Positions 5,631 to 7,150 of a DNA stretch of 7,150 nt are shown in pieces. The stretch comes from an uncultured candidate division WPS-2 bacterium (lineage in GTDB: Bacteria > Vulcanimicrobiota > Vulcanimicrobiia > Vulcanimicrobiales > Vulcanimicrobiaceae), in the NCBI GenBank assembly GCA_937927945.1, contig CALEYW010000064.1:1-7150 (forward strand). Direction: 5' to 3'. The notes below the pieces were generated by a model that was given only the letters and a program-made list of their open reading frames with translations, was not told the DNA's origin and did not search any database. The position numbers and the translations under genes are program-made. Positions within the stretch are counted from its first letter, which is position 1, and each line of letters opens with the position of its first letter.

Positions 5631-5658
5631 AACGTAGCCCCAATCGGAAAAAAATCAA
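5631..5658 (-). promoter_or_regulatory. candidate leaderless promoter of the split gene
   Basis: On the minus strand: -35 TTGATT (5653-5658), 16-bp spacer including a T-run, -10 TACGTT (5631-5636). Only six bases separate the -10 from ATG 5622-5624, so transcription would begin at the A of the start codon. No Shine-Dalgarno is present, which agrees with a leaderless start. Confidence 0.35.
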
Positions 5659-6014
5659 GCAAGCGCGGAGTTGTTAGTTCCTGAGATCGCCATCGCGTTG
5701 CCGTTGTGGTCACGTCTTACGCGTGGATCGCCTCTGTCGTCGCCTTTGAGCGAAGCACTGCTGGGGCGCCGCTCGGGCGCCACGCAGCGCAACGGGCGGG
5801 GTAACGCCGTGGGTTGTGAGCGCGAGGCCAATCTCGCGGGACGAAGCGCCCTTGTGGTCGACGCGAACGGGGGTGGGCGTAGCTTGCTCTACGGCGCTCG
5901 GGACAAAGCGCGTCGCCGATCCACAAAAGCCGAACGACGTCGCGCCGCAGGCGGCTTCTGTCTTGCGGTTGTTGCGCGACCGCCGTCGTAGTGGTTGACG
6001 CCGGTCGCCGAGAG
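5659..6014. other. intergenic stretch with no convincing gene
   Basis: About 350 bp between the split small gene and the exported-protein gene. Long frames are open on both strands but are Arg-rich at their ends. The least bad is a minus-strand frame, 5710-6030 from GTG, whose middle (SFGFCGSATRFVPSAVEQ, then VRVDHKGASSREIGLALTTH) looks somewhat protein-like while both ends are poly-Arg-like; it may be a remnant of a decayed gene. I saw no RNA gene or repeat here. Confidence 0.3.
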
Positions 6015-6046
6015 GCGATCTCCTTCCCACGGGAAAGGGCCATCGC
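6015..6046 (-). terminator. stem-loop after the exported-protein gene
   Basis: On the minus strand, eight bases after the TAA, GCGAT pairs with ATCGC as an outer stem around an inner stem CTTTCC / GGAAGG (one G-T wobble) with a CGTG loop. It is well placed for a 3' end but lacks a T-run, so it is either a weak terminator or a 3'-end stabilising hairpin. Confidence 0.3.
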
Positions 6047-6053
6047 TGGTGGC

Positions 6054-6845
6054 TTATGCGGGCAGCTGCTTTGCTTCCCTACAGGCATCCACCCATTTTT
6101 GAATGAGCGGGTTGAACGTGTAGATCGCAGTCTCGATCTGCGGACGATACGTGATAACGATCAGAGAAAGGCTCGCTTTGGTTTGCGCGTTTGCCTGGGC
6201 TTGGGCGAGAGCTTGTGCGATCGAGGTCGTGCTCGGGGCCATGGTAGTGGTCGTAGTGTTGGAGTACGTTTGATTGCCGACCGTGGTGCTCGTGGTGGAA
6301 CTCGTGGACGTCTGAGCGTGCTGCCCCGACGCCCCGGCCGCCATACCGGCTGCGAGCGGAAGCGAGACGACCGCCGCGCCTGCAAGGAGCAACGGGCTCA
6401 TGCGCTTGTTGCCGCGGTTCTCCATACGTTCGTACGCAAGCGTGACGGACGAATATCCTCCGACGAGCTGGAGTTCCGCCTTGGCCTCGTCCGTGACGGC
6501 CTGCGTCGCGTTAGTCACGCCGGGATCGGCGAAGCGCGCTCCGAGCAATTGACCGAGGCCGGCGTATGCTTTCGCCCGACCAGCGTCAACGGCAAGGGCG
6601 TCCTCCTCGATGAGCCGGTAGGCGTGATTCTTGCTCGGATTGGTATTCGCCAATCCCTGAGCAAGGCTGCCCGCCTTGATTGCGGCGATTGAGGCGGCAT
6701 TGACGCCGTCTTGAAGCGCAATCATCGCCTGACCGACTGAAGCGCAGGTGGCCGCTTGGTCGCCCACGGTGGGTTCGGCCGCGGCCACTAGCGGCGGCCA
6801 AAACGCTATGAGCAAAGCCAGCGAGAGGCAGAATCTTAGGCGCAC
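6054..6845 (-). CDS. exported protein with Thr/Ser-rich tract, unknown function
   Basis: A 263-residue protein. The GTG at 6843-6845 is chosen because GGAGGG lies nine bases upstream and because it begins a classic signal peptide: RLR, hydrophobic core (7-20), and a VAAA cleavage site near residue 23. The mature part is helical and Ala-rich (30-145), followed by a hydrophobic segment MSPLLLAGAAVVSLPLAAGM (149-168) that could span the membrane or insert into a fold. A Thr/Ser-rich low-complexity linker (179-208) and an Ala/Gln heptad-like run (209-223) precede the C-terminal domain (225-263). Cys34 and Cys255 could form a disulphide. Starting at an ATG further upstream would bury the signal peptide. 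No family is recognised; a cell-envelope location is inferred. It has its own promoter and could be a host gene or island cargo. Confidence 0.75.
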   Translation of the reverse strand: MRLRFCLSLALLIAFWPPLVAAAEPTVGDQAATCASVGQAMIALQDGVNAASIAAIKAGSLAQGLANTNPSKNHAYRLIEEDALAVDAGRAKAYAGLGQLLGARFADPGVTNATQAVTDEAKAELQLVGGYSSVTLAYERMENRGNKRMSPLLLAGAAVVSLPLAAGMAAGASGQHAQTSTSSTTSTTVGNQTYSNTTTTTMAPSTTSIAQALAQAQANAQTKASLSLIVITYRPQIETAIYTFNPLIQKWVDACREAKQLPA

Positions 6846-6884
6846 GGCTGGGAACCCTCCAAGGAAGTAAGGGTGGGCTCTTGC

Positions 6885-6913
6885 AGGGTAACAGTACGGC
6901 CATTCTTGGTCAA
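6885..6913 (-). promoter_or_regulatory. sigma70-like promoter of exported-protein gene
   Basis: On the minus strand: -35 TTGACC (6908-6913), 17-bp spacer, extended -10 TGT plus TACCCT (6885-6890). The predicted start near 6878 leaves a leader of about 33 bases containing the GGAGGG Shine-Dalgarno at about 6855-6860. Confidence 0.5.
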
Positions 6914-6989
6914 TTCGTGGGGCGGCCATCGCGCGTGCAAATTGTCTCGCGCCTGAGCGAATCGCCGCCGGGCCGCCCGGTCCACGCTG

Positions 6990-7030
6990 ACGCAACCGGA
7001 ACGCAACCCTACGGAGGTCGATGGGTTGCG
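6990..7030. repeat. CGCAACC direct and inverted repeats near the tRNA-like end
   Basis: ACGCAACC occurs at 6990-6997 and again at 7001-7008 (11-bp period, about one helical turn). The second copy forms a perfect 8-bp inverted repeat, CGCAACCC (7002-7009) with GGGTTGCG (7023-7030), spaced by 13 bases. Clustered short repeats about 100-150 bp from an attachment core are what integrase arm-type sites look like; this is inference. Confidence 0.4.
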
Positions 7031-7117
7031 ACGAGGATCGACGGCGAAGCCCAGCAGAGGCCGAAAACCACGCTGGATTAGGGGTTATCGCGACGGAGCC
7101 CGACGAGGCTCGACAGC
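7029..7117 (+). repeat. 17-bp imperfect direct repeats, 72 bp apart
   Basis: CGACGAGGATCGACGGC (7029-7045) and CGACGAGGCTCGACAGC (7101-7117) match at 15 of 17 positions. The second copy directly precedes the tRNA-like T-arm. They may be protein-binding sites flanking the attachment core or part of a decayed duplication. Confidence 0.35.
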
Positions 7118-7122
7118 ACGAA

Positions 7123-7150
7123 ACGGGTTCAACTCCCGTTGGCGCTACCA
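7123..7150 (+). tRNA. 3' end fragment of a tRNA or tmRNA gene, candidate att site
   Basis: A complete T-arm is visible: stem ACGGG / CCCGT (7123-7127, 7135-7139) with loop TTCAACT, matching the TTC-R-A rule. It is followed by acceptor strand TGGCGCT (7140-7146), discriminator A and encoded CCA at 7148-7150. The 5' acceptor partner (AGCGCC-like), D-arm and anticodon arm are absent from the 80 bases where a tRNA would need them, so this is not an intact tRNA within the window. A detached 3' end is the usual product of integration into a tRNA or tmRNA gene, which puts the intact copy beyond the left edge on the same strand. TTCAACT is also the T-loop of some tmRNAs, so identity is open. Confidence 0.55.

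Noticed and set aside
5645..5656. T-run on the minus strand as an intrinsic terminator
   Set aside because: No GC-rich hairpin precedes it; it falls in the spacer of a candidate promoter instead.
5671..6088. Overlapping frames of about 100-120 codons on both strands
   Set aside because: Poly-Arg-like ends and no good start; noted only as a possible remnant in the intergenic entry.
7075..7150. Complete 76-base tRNA at the right edge
   Set aside because: The first bases cannot pair with the acceptor strand and no D-arm or anticodon arm folds; only the 3' end is tRNA-like.
1..7150. CRISPR array or integrase gene
   Set aside because: No regularly spaced repeats beyond the short pairs listed, and no frame shows tyrosine- or serine-recombinase motifs.

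Overview
This window is GC-rich bacterial DNA that reads like the right-hand part of an integrated element or genomic island. Every convincing gene lies on the minus strand. The left edge (1-55) is a terminal-repeat block of the IS21-family type. The right edge (7123-7150) is a bare 3' end of a tRNA or tmRNA gene (T-arm, acceptor strand, CCA) with no matching 5' half nearby, as expected of an attachment-site duplication left by integration into a tRNA-like gene. The organism cannot be named from this sequence. Gene starts are mixed: some have a good Shine-Dalgarno sequence (GGAGG), others sit so close to a -10 box that the transcript would be leaderless.

Region 1 (74-2570) is a compact four-member operon, transcribed right to left. 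It encodes a HipA-like kinase-fold protein, a DUF3037-type protein whose start overlaps the kinase stop by ATGA, a tiny 38-codon reading frame, and a 212-residue protein with a HEPN-style R-x4-H motif (RNALEH). The kinase-like/DUF3037 pairing is a known but poorly understood association. A candidate HEPN RNase at the end of the same operon makes this the most likely novel toxin, defence or stress module here.

Region 2 (2827-5630) holds small genes of phage or satellite flavour: two hypothetical proteins (110 and 127 residues), two tandem MerR/excisionase-type wing-helix paralogues, a 106-residue beta-rich protein resembling phage tail-associated domains, and a small gene interrupted by a frameshift. 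The second excisionase copy is also frameshifted near its start. No integrase was recognised. The 364-bp space upstream of the first excisionase contains two dyads of identical form (TTGCG-N6-CGCAA) and two further palindromes, which look like operators or recombination-directionality sites.

Region 3 (5637-7150) has about 400 bp without a convincing gene, then a 263-residue exported protein with a signal peptide, an internal hydrophobic segment and a Thr/Ser-rich tract, under a good promoter. The last 160 bp before the tRNA-like end carry short direct and inverted repeats (CGCAACC; CGACGAGG...) that could be integrase arm-type sites.

Best overall reading: a decaying or minimal integrative element at a tRNA/tmRNA gene, carrying a kinase-like/DUF3037/HEPN cargo operon and interrupted on its left by an IS21-family insertion.
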